DNA of 64,000 bases from Defluviitaleaceae bacterium (GTDB lineage: Bacteria > Bacillota > Clostridia > Lachnospirales > WRAX01), in contig WRBK01000002.1 in the NCBI GenBank assembly GCA_009784575.1, positions 92,484-156,483 on the forward strand, read 5' to 3'. Under the pieces are notes generated by a model that worked only from the letters and a program-made list of their open reading frames with translations, made no database searches and was not told the DNA's origin. This document shows positions 1 through 8,130 of this stretch, one piece after another. The position numbers and the translations under genes were made by a program. Positions within the stretch are counted from its first letter, which is position 1. Every line of letters starts with the position of its first letter.

Positions 1-965
1 AGCACGGCATATTGTAAAAGGTCAACAATATTGCCGCTATATGCGATAGAATAAGGCTCGCGCAGCTCAATATACTTTTGCGCCAGCCCAAAAGCAGCCT
101 CTGGGCTATGGCATACATCTTTCACCCAGCCTTGGCTTAGGCGTGTTTCTATGCGGCTTGGGTCAACCTCAGCAATAATGCCAACACCCCCGCAAAGCTC
201 CATGGCCTTGGGCTGTGCGCCGCTCATACCGCCGAGCCCACTGGATACAAACAGCTTACCCTGCAAATTATCATCCGTCGCAAGTCCCATAACCTTGCGC
301 CCAGCATTCAACAATGTATTATACGTGCCATGCACAATGCCTTGCGGTCCAATGTACATCCAGCCGCCAGCCGTCATCTGCCCATAGCTGGCAACACCCA
401 TTTGTGATGCTATCTCAAAATCCTCAAGATTATCATACATGCCCACCATCAAGCCATTTGTAACAATTACGCGCGGAGCGGACGGGTGCGAGGGGAAAAT
501 ACCAGTTGGATGTCCGCTGGCAACCACCAATGTGCTATTTTCATCCAATTCTTCCAGATACTGCATAATAAGTCTATACTGCATCCAATTTCCGCATACA
601 GCCCCCGTCTCACCATATGTAATCAGCTCATATGGATAAAGCGCTATTTCAAAGCTCAAATTATTATCTATCATCACCTGAAAAGCCTTGCCCTCCAAGC
701 ATTTGCCCTCATATTCATCAATTGGCTTGCTATAAATACGCCCCTGCGGACGATAACGATAGGCATATATACGCCCATATGTCACCAGCTCCTGCATAAA
801 TTCAGGCGCAAGCTCCTCATGCAACTCCTTTGGCACATAGCGCAAAGCATTCTTTAAAGCCTGTTTTGCTTGCGCTTTGCTTAAACGAAACCCACGGCTG
901 GGCGCACGACGAACACCAGGCTCAAAAGCAGGGTAGCTAGGCAAAATATTATCAAGTTGTCTCAT
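1..965 (-). CDS. hutU: Urocanate hydratase, N-terminal part (cut by window edge)
   Basis: Urocanase converts urocanate to imidazolone propionate, the second step of histidine degradation, in the cytosol with a tightly bound NAD+. The frame is open from the ATG at 965 to position 1, about 321 codons. The translation carries the family hallmark blocks GGWMYIGPQGIVHGTY and, further on, SSGLGGMSGAQPKA, which belong to the NAD-binding core. The start is the first ATG, 17 bases into the 5' side of a GGTGAT-type ribosome site, with a good promoter just upstream (1012-1040). The C-terminal half lies outside the window. Other hut genes are not visible here; the YjiH-type transporter two genes upstream may be functionally linked. 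Confidence in the family is high. Confidence 0.93.
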   Translation of the reverse strand, partial: MRQLDNILPSYPAFEPGVRRAPSRGFRLSKAQAKQALKNALRYVPKELHEELAPEFMQELVTYGRIYAYRYRPQGRIYSKPIDEYEGKCLEGKAFQVMIDNNLSFEIALYPYELITYGETGAVCGNWMQYRLIMQYLEELDENSTLVVASGHPTGIFPSHPSAPRVIVTNGLMVGMYDNLEDFEIASQMGVASYGQMTAGGWMYIGPQGIVHGTYNTLLNAGRKVMGLATDDNLQGKLFVSSGLGGMSGAQPKAMELCGGVGIIAEVDPSRIETRLSQGWVKDVCHSPEAAFGLAQKYIELREPYSIAYSGNIVDLLQYAV

Positions 966-1011
966 CAAAATCACCGCTTTCTAAATTTTTCTCGAGCATG
1001 TCTGTATGCTA

Positions 1012-1040
1012 ATATTATAGGAATTTAAGGGGTTTGTCAA
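1012..1040 (-). promoter_or_regulatory. Sigma-A-type promoter for hutU
   Basis: On the minus strand TTGACA (1035-1040) is followed after 17 bases by TAATAT (1012-1017); an overlapping TATAAT at shorter spacing is also present. It lies about 50 bases before the hutU start, so hutU can be transcribed independently of the upstream rlmD-like gene. Confidence 0.6.
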
Positions 1041-1080
1041 GAATTTATGAAACTCACTCACTATATTATATCACGCACAC

Positions 1081-1263
1081 AGACTAACATTCCATACCAT
1101 TTTTTAATTTTCACACGCATTTTCATAAACATTTGCATTTGCATTATCATAAGCATATACATTATCATCTACATCTACATTAAGGTTAGCATCTGGTTAT
1201 GTTAGGTTATTTTAGGTTATACTTAGGTTATTTTAGGTTATACTTGGGTTATTTTAGGTTTTC
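1081..1263. repeat. Low-complexity stretch and 21-bp tandem repeat
   Basis: Positions 1202-1222 and 1223-1243 are perfect copies of a 21-base unit (TTAGGTTATTTTAGGTTATAC) and 1244-1263 is a third, diverged partial copy. The unit itself is built of two GGTTAT half-units. Upstream (about 1120-1195) is a degenerate CAT-rich run of short repeats. The third copy overlaps the stop codon of the rlmD-like gene. No gene is seen between 966 and 1248; the promoter of hutU is the only other signal. Confidence 0.8.
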
Positions 1264-2610
1264 CTTCCTCAACCCAACCACAACCTCCACATTAGCCGTC
1301 CTGGGAAACATATCAATAATCTTTATTTTCTCCACCACATACCCTGCCGCCATAAACGCCACCAAATCATCCACCATGGACGTTGCTTTACAAGAAACAT
1401 AAACAATACACTGGGCATCAAAAGCCAATATATCAGGGATGGCACGCGGATTAATGCCTTCGCGCGGCGGGTCAAGAATTATCGTATCAGGTTTAATATC
1501 AAGTTCTTTGACCATTTTACGTACATCACCTGATATAAACTCGCAGTTATTAACATCATTAAGCGCGGCATTTCCTCTAGCTGCTTCCACGGCTTCTTCT
1601 ACAAGTTCAATCCCAATAACGCGCTTAGCAAATTTGGACAAATATATACCTATAGTGCCTGTTCCACAATACAAATCAAAAATAGTCTTATCCGCTACAT
1701 CGCCAGCAAACTCCGCAATAGTCTTATAAAGAACCTGCGCCATCACGGTATTTGTCTGAAAAAACGAAAATGCCGATACTTTAAACCGCAAGCCAAGCTC
1801 GTCCAATTCCTCATAATAATGGTCTTTGCCGTACAAAAGCCTAACATCATCTGCCACCACAGCATCCGCAAGAGAATTATTCACAGTATTAAGAATCCCT
1901 TCAACTCTGCCTTCAAGTGGCAATTCTTGTAGTTTAGCGGCATAGTCGCTATAATCACCATCTCCTGCTGTTACAAGATTCGCCAAAATATCGCCGCTAC
2001 TAAAACCACGGCGCAATACCAAATGGCGCAAAGCTCCCGTACGCAAACGTCGATGATGAAATGTTTCGCCGCGCTCTTTAAAATACGCCAGCGTAAACTC
2101 CAAGATACGCGCAAAATCAGCATGAGCAAGCAAGCAGCACTCTGCACCTACAGCCTCATAAAAACTCCCGCGCTTGCGCATACCCAGCGTTAAATTACCA
2201 TCCTTGCCATCATCCCCAAAAGAATATTCCATCTTATTGCGATAGCCATCCGTAGAATATGCCGCAATGGTAGGCAAAAAGGCGTACTCCAGATTCAGCG
2301 GCTCAAGCACACGCCGCACCATAGCCTCCTTTAGCTCCATCTCATATTCATATGGTATCTGCTGAAAAGCACAGCCACCGCACAAACCAAAAACAGGGCA
2401 GGGCGGCGTAATCTCCTGCGGTGCTGGCTCTAACACCTCCAAAATCTGTGCTTTAGGCACTTTGCCCTTGCGAAAAATCTGCACCCTAAGTCGCTGACCA
2501 GGCAAACCACCCTTAATAGCTATCTTGCGGTCGCTAGATATACCAATACCAATATTAGGGAATTTTAATGCATCCTCTATCTGTACTTCATGTATACTTC
2601 CTTTTTTCAT
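1249..2610 (-). CDS. rlmD: 23S rRNA (uracil-C5)-methyltransferase, RlmD/RumA/RlmCD type
   Basis: SAM-dependent enzyme that methylates C5 of a uridine in 23S rRNA (family RumA/TrmA). Visible parts: an N-terminal TRAM-like RNA-binding domain (about 1-65), a four-cysteine iron-sulfur site (C71, C77, C80 and C158 or C159), the SAM motif LYCGTGTIG near residue 313, the LDPPREG motif near 379, and the nucleophile in YVSC (C407). Length 453 is normal. The residues after the nucleophile read SCKATSM rather than the usual SCNPxT-like form, so the exact target uridine is uncertain. AAAGGAG precedes the ATG by 11 bases. Clostridia often carry several paralogues of this family. Confidence 0.9.
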   Translation of the reverse strand: MKKGSIHEVQIEDALKFPNIGIGISSDRKIAIKGGLPGQRLRVQIFRKGKVPKAQILEVLEPAPQEITPPCPVFGLCGGCAFQQIPYEYEMELKEAMVRRVLEPLNLEYAFLPTIAAYSTDGYRNKMEYSFGDDGKDGNLTLGMRKRGSFYEAVGAECCLLAHADFARILEFTLAYFKERGETFHHRRLRTGALRHLVLRRGFSSGDILANLVTAGDGDYSDYAAKLQELPLEGRVEGILNTVNNSLADAVVADDVRLLYGKDHYYEELDELGLRFKVSAFSFFQTNTVMAQVLYKTIAEFAGDVADKTIFDLYCGTGTIGIYLSKFAKRVIGIELVEEAVEAARGNAALNDVNNCEFISGDVRKMVKELDIKPDTIILDPPREGINPRAIPDILAFDAQCIVYVSCKATSMVDDLVAFMAAGYVVEKIKIIDMFPRTANVEVVVGLRKENLK

Positions 2611-2632
2611 CTTTGCAAAGCTCCTTTGATTG

Positions 2633-2659
2633 AAAAAAGACCTTTATAAGGCCTTTTTT
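2633..2659 (-). terminator. Intrinsic terminator (symmetrical)
   Basis: A stem of AAAAAAG-A-CCTT against AAGG-C-CTTTTTT with a three-base loop gives a U-tract on both strands. It lies between the YjiH-type gene and the rlmD-like gene and would end the YjiH transcript on the minus strand. Confidence 0.7.
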
Positions 2660-2695
2660 CGATATTTATGGTCATTTATCTCTTGTCCTAAAGGT

Positions 2696-4156
2696 CTATA
2701 GGAACAACCATGCAAACAAAACGATTATTGGCAAAGCAATGATAGTTCTCATAACAAATAGGATTGCTAGATGACCAATATTTAGCGGGATTCTGGACTT
2801 TAGTATCAAAATACCAGTTTCTGCTAGGTAAATAATTTGTACTATGGAAAGCGCACCAATGATAAAGCGCGTAGCAAGCGGCGCTTCTGTGCCTAGCAAT
2901 ATGGCAGGTATGAACATGTCTATAAAGCCAACGATGGTAGCAGGAGCATAGTCAAAAGCACCCTCAACACCGAGTATATTCATATACCAACCAAATGGCC
3001 ATGCCAATACATCAAAGATATCTGTAAACTCTACAAGAACGAGAGCAATAGTACCCCAAGCCAATATCACAGGTATCAAATCCATAAAGATATTAAGCCA
3101 GTTAGAAGCACCAGATTTCATAACATCATTAGGGCCTGTTTGACCAGCGCGCCTTGATGCCGACTTCACAGCCCAGCTAAACATAGATGTACCTTTTGGT
3201 ACTTCTTCGTCAATCTGCTTGCCTACATCTGGTAAATATTCATTTTTGATACGGCTAAGAGGCCAAATTCTAGGCATTAATATAGCCAAAAGAATCGTTG
3301 TTACTGTGATAACAAGATAGAACAATGGGAAATGCCCCATAAGACCAACTGTGGATGCTATAACGAATGTGAATGGCAACGAAACCAAAGTAAAGTTTAC
3401 GCAAATAGCGGCGGCCTCACGGTCTGTGTAAAAACCCTTTTCGTGCTGCTGACGTGTAATGATAACAGATGCCGCAGAAGAGCTAAACCAAGAGCCAAGA
3501 AGGTCAATAGAAGAGCGACCAGGCAGCGTAAATAGGAAACGAATAACTTTCCTAATCAGCGTACCCAAAAACTCCATAAGCCCAAAGTCTGTCAAAAGCG
3601 GTATTGTAATACCAAGGATGATGAAGATGGACATGAGGTTAGAGCCGCCAGCGGAGATAAGGTCCATCATCAAATCGCCTGTAAAACTAGCGATAAGCCA
3701 GTCTGGACCCATACCAAGAAACACCATCCACACAATAGCAACGGCAATAGCCTTGCTAACGAAATACAGTGGAGAGCATAAGAAAAGCTTAATTACAGGA
3801 CCTAGCTTCTCAATCCTCGCATTCAATGCGGCGGCTGGCTCTTCTGCTGATGTTGCAAGCAAAATGGAATATGCTATCATCTTAATGATGTAAGCAATAG
3901 CCGACCCTAAAAACGAGATGGTGATAACGCCTGCGGCTACAAAAAACAGTAGCCCAAAACCATTAACATCAAGTGCGTTGATGGTTTCGCCTAGCCAAGC
4001 AATGGCAAAGCCCAAAGGAATGTTGAAAGCCCTATAGCCATCAGCGTTAGTGAATGGTATCGGCACCATAAACAAAAACACGCCGACTAAAGACATAATA
4101 ATGAACTTCAGCTTATGCGCCAGCTTAGGCGTGTAGTCCTTCAGTTCTTGATTCAT
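2696..4156 (-). CDS. YjiH family membrane protein (nucleoside-recognition/Gate domain)
   Basis: Polytopic inner-membrane protein of 486 residues with about ten to twelve hydrophobic helices and the conserved opening seen in YjiH proteins (VPIPFTNADGYRAFNIPLG region, residues 31-50). The family carries Gate (nucleoside-recognition-like) helices and is presumed to transport a small solute, but the substrate is not established. It is two genes upstream of hutU on the same strand; in other Bacillota YjiH-like genes are found near amino-acid catabolism genes, so a histidine or urocanate link is possible but is inference. GGGAGAGG precedes the ATG. A terminator follows at 2633-2659. Confidence 0.8.
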   Translation of the reverse strand: MNQELKDYTPKLAHKLKFIIMSLVGVFLFMVPIPFTNADGYRAFNIPLGFAIAWLGETINALDVNGFGLLFFVAAGVITISFLGSAIAYIIKMIAYSILLATSAEEPAAALNARIEKLGPVIKLFLCSPLYFVSKAIAVAIVWMVFLGMGPDWLIASFTGDLMMDLISAGGSNLMSIFIILGITIPLLTDFGLMEFLGTLIRKVIRFLFTLPGRSSIDLLGSWFSSSAASVIITRQQHEKGFYTDREAAAICVNFTLVSLPFTFVIASTVGLMGHFPLFYLVITVTTILLAILMPRIWPLSRIKNEYLPDVGKQIDEEVPKGTSMFSWAVKSASRRAGQTGPNDVMKSGASNWLNIFMDLIPVILAWGTIALVLVEFTDIFDVLAWPFGWYMNILGVEGAFDYAPATIVGFIDMFIPAILLGTEAPLATRFIIGALSIVQIIYLAETGILILKSRIPLNIGHLAILFVMRTIIALPIIVLFAWLFL

Positions 4157-4209
4157 GTAATCCTCTCCCTCTTAAATAAAATATGTATTTCAAAGATAAG
4201 CTTAATAGC

Positions 4210-5373
4210 CTACCTGAAGTACCTATCATTAAATGCTTCAAACATCCGCCCAATAGCGGCAAACCTACCAAAGCCAGCCCCAGCATCTTCGCCCATATCA
4301 GATAAAATGATGAGAATATATGGTGACGGCGCATACACAATAGCTAGGTCATGAAAATGCTCATCCATCCAACCATATTTTAGCGCGACATCATAGTTGT
4401 CCGAAAGTATTGTGCCAAAAGCATATATAAGGTCATAGCGCAATTCATGTGCAAATTGCCCATCGCTCTCAAGATAATTAAACACAGCGGTCATCCACAC
4501 AGCGGCATCTTCCACATCAATATTCTTTGCCGTAAGGCTAAGAATACGCGCACGATTTGCTCCGATTTCATCCACAAAATCCCAGAAAGTAAAGTCAGGA
4601 TGATTGTAATTTAGCGCAAGCATACGATAAGCTACATTGCAGCTATAGCGTATGGAATGGTTCAAAAGCTCCTGCGTGGTGAATTGCGTACCAAAAGGCA
4701 TATGCTGTATCAGCCCGCTACCGCCGCGATGATTGACGGCTGTGTAGGTATGTATATCATCCATGGATATGTAGCCGCGTTCCGCAAGGGTGTAAATATA
4801 TATCGCACTATAGATTTTATTGGTGCTTGCCCCAAAAAACACGCGACCAAGGTTATATGTAAAAGTAAAGCCTGTATCCAAATTCATATAAAGCACGGAG
4901 ACTCGGTTACCATGCGCCTGCAATGCAGAGTGCAACGCGGCTGTGGGCGGTTCAAAATCCAAATTAACCCACCGCGCACCAAGATGTGTTTCTATCTGCA
5001 ACCAACGCCCATCTTGCTGCAATACGCGCACGAGCTGTGGCGTGATAAGGTCTACATATGCTGTGTCACCCATATTCTCATGTATCCCAAGCAAACGCGG
5101 TGTACGGCGTAGATTGGCTTCAGCATAAACCCACTCTGCACCGCGGTAGGTAGTTATGGCTATCCAGCCATAGCCGTTATCCTCATGATACCGCACATAT
5201 TGCGGGTTAAAATCACCAATTACATTTGCGGTGAAGCTAGGCTCGTCATATGTAACAAACCGCCACGGTATATGGCGCAGATTGTCTTGCGTATCGCTTT
5301 CAGATGCTGTGACATGCAATGCTCCAAAAACCATAAACGCTGTGAAAACTAAAATTGCCGTTAAATATCTCAA
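4210..5373 (-). CDS. Secreted serine hydrolase (class A beta-lactamase fold) with SH3-like repeats
   Basis: A 387-residue exported protein. Residues 1-24 form a signal peptide; 30-90 and about 91-145 are two SH3-like modules; the rest is a penicillin-recognising hydrolase domain. The active-site SxxK is S183-T-N-K186, the second motif S244-C-N246 fits SxN, and K332-Y-G334 occupies the KTG position, with Tyr in place of Ser/Thr. It could be a beta-lactamase-like or peptidoglycan-editing enzyme; the substrate cannot be read from sequence. Translation starts at TTG 5373 because the preceding ATG runs straight into TGA and GGAG sits 8 bases upstream. The first SH3-like module closely matches the N-terminus of the adjacent CapA-type gene. 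Confidence 0.8.
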   Translation of the reverse strand: MRYLTAILVFTAFMVFGALHVTASESDTQDNLRHIPWRFVTYDEPSFTANVIGDFNPQYVRYHEDNGYGWIAITTYRGAEWVYAEANLRRTPRLLGIHENMGDTAYVDLITPQLVRVLQQDGRWLQIETHLGARWVNLDFEPPTAALHSALQAHGNRVSVLYMNLDTGFTFTYNLGRVFFGASTNKIYSAIYIYTLAERGYISMDDIHTYTAVNHRGGSGLIQHMPFGTQFTTQELLNHSIRYSCNVAYRMLALNYNHPDFTFWDFVDEIGANRARILSLTAKNIDVEDAAVWMTAVFNYLESDGQFAHELRYDLIYAFGTILSDNYDVALKYGWMDEHFHDLAIVYAPSPYILIILSDMGEDAGAGFGRFAAIGRMFEAFNDRYFR

Positions 5374-5400
5374 ATCATTGTCTCCATTTCTTAAATATTG

Positions 5401-6588
5401 TTATTGACCAATCATTTGACTATATGCACGAATACGCTCCAAAATCCGCTCTGCATCAGCACCCTCAGCTATAGTCGGCTGAAAATCATTACGATAGCGT
5501 ACAGATGACACGAAAATCGGGATAATATTTATGTCAACATCTGGTTGCAAAACGCCATCGTGGAATGTAAATGTTTGCTGAAAAATAAAGCTATCTTGGT
5601 CAGGCGGGTTAGAGTTCCCGCCAAAAGAGAAATTGGCAAGCGAATACACGATGTGATGCCCACTATGCTCCTCGATGCCCTGTATAACATGCGGATGCGC
5701 TCCAAGCACCAAATGCGCCCCTTGGTCAATAGTAAAACGCCCAATAGCAACCTGATAAGGCTCAGGCACATTATTTCGCTCCACGCCCCAATGATAATAA
5801 GCAATAATCAACTGTGCGCCGCGCTCTTGTAATTCGGCAATGGCATCAGAGATACGTCCGCGGTTATGAGCGGTATCCTGCCAGATACGATGCCCAAACA
5901 GCCCAACACTTATGCCGTTTACCTCTATAATAGTGATATACTCATTGCCAAAAAACGCTATGCCTTCTGCCGCAAGAGCCGCCGTTGTGTCCCTATACCC
6001 TTGGTCAAAAAAGTCAATTGTGTGGTTGTTTGCAATGGTCACAACATCCACATATGACGATGACAATATTTGTGCAAAATGTGGCGGGCCACGAAAAACA
6101 AATTGCTTATCCATATGCTCTGTTGCATATGTCAAAGTGCCTTCCAAATTTAGGATTGTTAAATCATCCGCTTCAAAAATATGTACAACATTTCGGAGAA
6201 AGTGGCTATGGTCTCGCCCGCTTTGCTCAAATTCACGCATAAAAGCATGATATCCAGCCCATCGCGAATCACCGCCCAAAGTGGTGTCGCCAGCGGCAGA
6301 AATGGTTATTGTCACAATATCTGGCATAGGCTCTGACCTATAATAAAGCCACTGCCTGCCACGATAAGTGTTTATCAAAATCCAACCGTCGCCATTGTTT
6401 TCTGTATAATCAACATTCTGGGAGGAAAACCTACCAACACGCTGGGATTCAAAATCAGGTGACTCATAGGTAACAAAATCCCAAGGAATATGGCGGCTGC
6501 CAGACTGCATATTGCTAGAAGCAATAAGCGAAACGCCGCAAAGCAACATCAGAGTTATTACGGTTAAGGACTGGACGATTTTTCTCAT
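5401..6588 (-). CDS. CapA/PgsA-type protein with N-terminal SH3-like module
   Basis: Secreted protein of 395 residues. A signal peptide (1-25) is followed by an SH3-like module (about 32-88) and a CapA domain with the metallophosphoesterase-like landmarks AAGDTTLGGD (98-107), NLEGT (147-151), ANNHTIDF (186-193) and GAHPHV (296-301). CapA-family proteins are linked to poly-gamma-glutamate capsules, but many are of unknown substrate and no pgs genes are near. The frame stays open to 6657, but that extension runs through the rplT terminator, so the ATG at 6588 with AGAGGTG seven bases upstream is chosen. It precedes the serine hydrolase by 27 bases and the two are probably co-transcribed. Confidence 0.85.
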   Translation of the reverse strand: MRKIVQSLTVITLMLLCGVSLIASSNMQSGSRHIPWDFVTYESPDFESQRVGRFSSQNVDYTENNGDGWILINTYRGRQWLYYRSEPMPDIVTITISAAGDTTLGGDSRWAGYHAFMREFEQSGRDHSHFLRNVVHIFEADDLTILNLEGTLTYATEHMDKQFVFRGPPHFAQILSSSYVDVVTIANNHTIDFFDQGYRDTTAALAAEGIAFFGNEYITIIEVNGISVGLFGHRIWQDTAHNRGRISDAIAELQERGAQLIIAYYHWGVERNNVPEPYQVAIGRFTIDQGAHLVLGAHPHVIQGIEEHSGHHIVYSLANFSFGGNSNPPDQDSFIFQQTFTFHDGVLQPDVDINIIPIFVSSVRYRNDFQPTIAEGADAERILERIRAYSQMIGQ

Positions 6589-6603
6589 AAACACCTCTTT
6601 TTT

Positions 6604-6646
6604 GCAAAAAAGCGAAGTCCTCCGAAAAAATCGGACTAACTTCGCT
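6604..6646 (-). terminator. Terminator of the infC-rpmI-rplT operon
   Basis: On the minus strand a stem AGCGAAGTTAGTCCGA paired with TCGGAGGACTTCGCT (6611-6646) is followed by a run of six T (6605-6610). It directly follows rplT. Confidence 0.85.
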
Positions 6647-6663
6647 AAATAATACATTGTTTA

Positions 6664-7017
6664 TTATACGTTACTTTTTGCCATATCAGCAAGCTTAGCA
6701 AAGCCTGATGCATCATGTATGGCCATTTCTGCTAGCATCTTACGATTTATGTTGATACCTGAAAGCTTCAAGCCATTCATAAACCTAGAATACGAGATAC
6801 CATTTATTCTAGCAGCGGCATTTATGCGTGTAATCCACAAACGCCTAAAATCGCGCTTGGTTTGTTTGCGACCAGCAAAACTATGCGCCATAGCGCGCAT
6901 AACTGCTTGCTTGGCGGTGCGGTACTGCTTACTGCGTGCGCCATAATAGCCCTTTGCCATTTTTAATACTTTTTTATGTCTCTTTTTGGCGTTTAAGCCA
7001 CCTTTAACTCTTGCCAT
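6664..7017 (-). CDS. rplT: 50S ribosomal protein L20
   Basis: 117 residues, the usual length for bL20. The Arg/Lys-rich N-terminus (MARVKGG...[15 protein letters not shown]) binds 23S rRNA early in large-subunit assembly, and the C-terminal part carries the conserved [18 protein letters not shown] block. GGAGG lies ten bases before the ATG. It is the last gene of infC-rpmI-rplT. In Bacillus L20 represses its own operon by binding the leader, and the leader here has matching architecture. Confidence 0.98.
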   Translation of the reverse strand: MARVKGGLNAKKRHKKVLKMAKGYYGARSKQYRTAKQAVMRAMAHSFAGRKQTKRDFRRLWITRINAAARINGISYSRFMNGLKLSGININRKMLAEMAIHDASGFAKLADMAKSNV

Positions 7018-7056
7018 GTTGTAACAACCTCCAAATATTCTTTACGCGTGCGTATC

Positions 7057-7254
7057 TTACAAATACGGTAGCACTCTTTTGTAGTTATCTTGCATAGTTT
7101 TGTCAACCAGTGTAGCCTTACGAAGATTACGCTTACGCTTAGGGCTTTTCTTTTCCAATATATGGTTTTTGTTACATTTCATGCGCTTTAATTTGCCTGT
7201 GCCTGTAACTTTAAAACGTTTAGCAACAGCGCGGTTGGTTTTCATTTTCGGCAT
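7057..7254 (-). CDS. rpmI: 50S ribosomal protein L35
   Basis: 65 residues with the typical bL35 pattern [19 protein letters not shown] at the N-terminus, followed by a Lys/Arg-rich tail. Component of the large ribosomal subunit. It sits between infC and rplT in the conserved three-gene operon. Confidence 0.98.
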   Translation of the reverse strand: MPKMKTNRAVAKRFKVTGTGKLKRMKCNKNHILEKKSPKRKRNLRKATLVDKTMQDNYKRVLPYL

Positions 7255-7278
7255 TGTAAAAACTCCTTTTAATTAAAG

Positions 7279-7821
7279 CTATTCGCTTTTTTCTTCTTTT
7301 TTCTTCTCATGCTCCTTTTTTGCCATAAGGAACATGGACATTCTGCGTTGCTCCATTTTTGGTGGTCTGTCCACTGTGCCATATTCTTCTACAGACTTTG
7401 CAAAGTCATTAAGAATTTTAAAAGCGGTTTCGGTGCGACCCATTTCGCGACCATGCCTAAAGCGCACAGTCACCTTTACTTTATCACCATTTTTAAGAAA
7501 CTCTATGGCGCGCTTCACCCTCACTCCGATATCATGGGTGTCGATATTAGGGGTTAGCCAAAGCTCTTTTGTATCCTGTGTCTTCTGTTTCTTACGCGCC
7601 TCACGCTCTTTTTTTGCTTGCTCAAATTTGAATTTAGAAAAATCCATAATTTTGCAAACAGGTGGCTTGGCATTTGGTGAAATTTTGACCAAATCCAAAT
7701 TCTTATCATCCGCCATTTTTTGCGCATCACGCCCAGGGAAAATACCTAACATCTCCCCAGAATCATCAATCAAACGAACCTCTTTGTCCCTAATTTGCTC
7801 GTTGATAAAAAACTCGGCTAT
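7279..7821 (-). CDS. infC: Translation initiation factor IF-3, probable ATA start
   Basis: IF-3 binds the 30S subunit, prevents premature joining of 50S and proofreads the start codon. The translation shows both IF-3 domains: FINEQIRDKEVRLI at the N-terminus and the RHGREMGRTE-containing C-terminal domain. An upstream ATG at 7875 is in frame but lies inside the attenuator hairpin. A near-perfect ribosome site, AGGAGGTG (7828-7835), ends six bases before ATA at 7821, giving a 180-residue protein of normal IF-3 length. Non-AUG infC starts (usually AUU) are a known self-regulation device because IF-3 rejects such codons; AUA is inferred from spacing. The alternative GTG inside the ribosome site is unlikely. 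Confidence 0.93.
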   Translation of the reverse strand: MAEFFINEQIRDKEVRLIDDSGEMLGIFPGRDAQKMADDKNLDLVKISPNAKPPVCKIMDFSKFKFEQAKKEREARKKQKTQDTKELWLTPNIDTHDIGVRVKRAIEFLKNGDKVKVTVRFRHGREMGRTETAFKILNDFAKSVEEYGTVDRPPKMEQRRMSMFLMAKKEHEKKKEEKSE

Positions 7822-7859
7822 ATCCAGCACCTCCTGATAATGGTTGAAATCTTGCCTAC

Positions 7860-8003
7860 AAAAAAACGGCCGCAATATATGCGCCCGCTCACCTAATCAA
7901 TAAAGTATAAAGGCATATATGCCCAAAAATACAATATTTCAGATGCAACCCCAATGCCAAAGCTTTAAGCAAGAGGTGAGAAGCAGGCTTCTACTTAATA
8001 CTA
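7860..8003 (-). promoter_or_regulatory. infC leader with attenuator (L20-leader-like)
   Basis: The transcript would run about 180 nt before infC. In RNA order it holds a small hairpin (AGAAG-CCUG-CUUCU, 7992-7979), the segment CUCACCU (7980-7974), its perfect complement AGGUGAG (7893-7887), then a GC-rich hairpin (GGGCGCA against UGCGGCC, 7885-7867) followed by a U-tract (7865-7860). The long-range 7-bp pairing next to a terminator is the architecture of the Bacillota L20 leader, where L20 binding triggers termination. The role is inferred from architecture and position. Confidence 0.75.
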
Positions 8004-8009
8004 AAGGCT

Positions 8010-8038
8010 ATGTTACCACATATCTATCGCAATGTCAA
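8010..8038 (-). promoter_or_regulatory. Sigma-A promoter of infC-rpmI-rplT
   Basis: TTGACA (8033-8038) and TAACAT (8010-8015) on the minus strand with a 17-base spacer; transcription would begin near 8003. Confidence 0.8.
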
Positions 8039-8058
8039 GAAGAATTTTAATTTTTTTC

Positions 8059-8105
8059 TTGACAAAGGTAATAGGTTAAGTTATTATAAATATATAACTA
8101 GTTAT
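8059..8105 (+). promoter_or_regulatory. Promoter with palindromic operator before the marR-type gene
   Basis: TTGACA (8059-8064) and TATTAT (8082-8087) are 17 bases apart. A perfect palindrome ATAACTAGTTAT (8094-8105) sits at the expected transcription start, and another AGTTAT (8079-8084) overlaps the -10 box and pairs as an inverted repeat with ATAACT at 8094-8099. This fits autoregulation by the MarR-type protein encoded just downstream. Confidence 0.65.
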
Positions 8106-8130
8106 CTTTTTAAAACAGGAGGAAGTGTGC

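Noticed and set aside
1120-1263. CRISPR array
   Set aside because: Units are short, directly abutting and have no unique spacers; no cas genes are in the window.
4657-5112. Plus-strand frame opposite the serine hydrolase
   Set aside because: The minus-strand gene has a signal peptide and all three active-site motifs; the plus frame has no start context.
6589-6657. N-terminal extension of the CapA-type protein to 6657
   Set aside because: The extra 23 codons consist of the rplT terminator hairpin and the start codon lacks a ribosome site.
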